64,000 nt of DNA from Laspinema palackyanum D2c (GTDB lineage Bacteria > Cyanobacteriota > Cyanobacteriia > Cyanobacteriales > Laspinemataceae), in the NCBI RefSeq assembly GCF_025370875.1, contig NZ_JAMXFD010000001.1, positions 553,819 to 617,818 of the forward strand. Direction: 5' to 3'. The notes beneath the pieces are model-generated. The model was not told the DNA's origin. It saw nothing but the letters and a program-made list of their open reading frames with translations, and ran no database searches. Each line of letters starts with the position of its first letter. Position 1 is the stretch's first letter. Position numbers and translations under genes: made by a program. This document shows, one piece after another, positions 63,790-64,000 of the stretch.

Positions 63790-64000
63790 GTGCGACCGGA
63801 CCTCAAAGACTTGCCCATTCCCAAAACTGAACTCAAACGATTGAGTGGTTTAGATATTGAAGCGGTTAACCACTTTTCTATCCCCACTCTACTCAGTTTA
63901 GATCCCGGACCCGATTCACCGGGGTTAATTCGGTATTTACCCTTTCTGGTAGCCTTTGCGATCGGGTTAACTTATCCCGTGGCGATCGCAATTTTAAATC
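63790..64000 (+). CDS. N-terminal part of an unidentified membrane protein (right-truncated)
   Basis: GTG at 63790 opens a frame of 70 codons that runs off the window. It begins RPDLKDLPIPKTELKRLSG and has a hydrophobic segment RYLPFLVAFAIGLTYPVA near the end. The exact start is uncertain because the frame is open further upstream. No family assigned. Confidence 0.5.
   Translation, partial: MRPDLKDLPIPKTELKRLSGLDIEAVNHFSIPTLLSLDPGPDSPGLIRYLPFLVAFAIGLTYPVAIAILN

Overview
The window is chromosomal DNA of a cyanobacterium, most likely a filamentous Oscillatoriales-type species. The evidence is the dense scatter of HIP1 octamers (GCGATCGC) on both strands. It also carries families typical of cyanobacteria: DUF928, DUF3082, ABA4-like, RRM-type Rbp, Uma2, TPS-domain haemagglutinin and kinase-WD40 proteins. 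No rRNA, tRNA, complete insertion sequence or CRISPR array was seen.

Layout. 1-8.2 kb: a C-terminal gene stub and a radical-SAM gene relic; two oppositely oriented arrays of a 16-bp quasi-palindrome; a secreted-type RTX/Calx-beta protein; leuS, starting at a GTG with a strong Shine-Dalgarno; and a LytM-fold protein whose HxH metal motif is lost. 8.2-19 kb (all minus strand): a CHASE2 hybrid kinase-adenylate cyclase, a DUF928 protein, a TPR-CHAT caspase-like protein and a TPS-domain adhesin. The last two are almost abutting and probably translated together. 19.4-24.5 kb: a divergent thiamine-diphosphate enzyme, a Uma2 nuclease-like protein, a 49-aa kinase stump overlapping a formylglycine-generating-enzyme (FGE) family protein, and a PIN toxin-antitoxin pair. 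The FGE protein's C-terminus looks like the variable region of a diversity-generating retroelement (DGR). 24.6-28.5 kb: an orphan TonB-like protein with a tandem-repeat linker, then a DUF4157 (eCIS-linked) gene flanked by two ~184-bp direct repeats with a covarying RNA-like fold.

28.5-38.5 kb: signalling and housekeeping genes (nine-PAS hybrid kinase, REC-GAF-GGDEF cyclase, GTPase, GST). 38.9-48.2 kb: a defence-like or conflict-like island. It holds an AT-rich DUF262-AlbA_2 fusion, an orphan antitoxin beside an XRE relic, a 1411-aa NACHT-WD40 protein resembling an NLR, and a zinc-ribbon Ser/Thr kinase-WD40. 48.2-51.1 kb: a histidine kinase and a diguanylate cyclase that share the same CBS-like N-terminal sensory module. 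51.1-53.9 kb: a strongly structured leader, then a UPF0718 permease and its TIGR03943 partner. 54-64 kb: rsmA-ispE-DUF3082, a rhodanese-fold protein without its cysteine, a hydrolase, a glycogen-debranching enzyme, an ABA4-like membrane protein, an RRM protein, an ExbB/ExbD pair and a truncated gene at the right edge.

The features most worth a second look are: the DGR-like variable region with no reverse transcriptase in the window; the paired structured repeats around the DUF4157 gene; the three-way-junction leader before the permease; the DUF262-AlbA_2 fusion; and the NACHT-WD40 with near-identical WD40 units.
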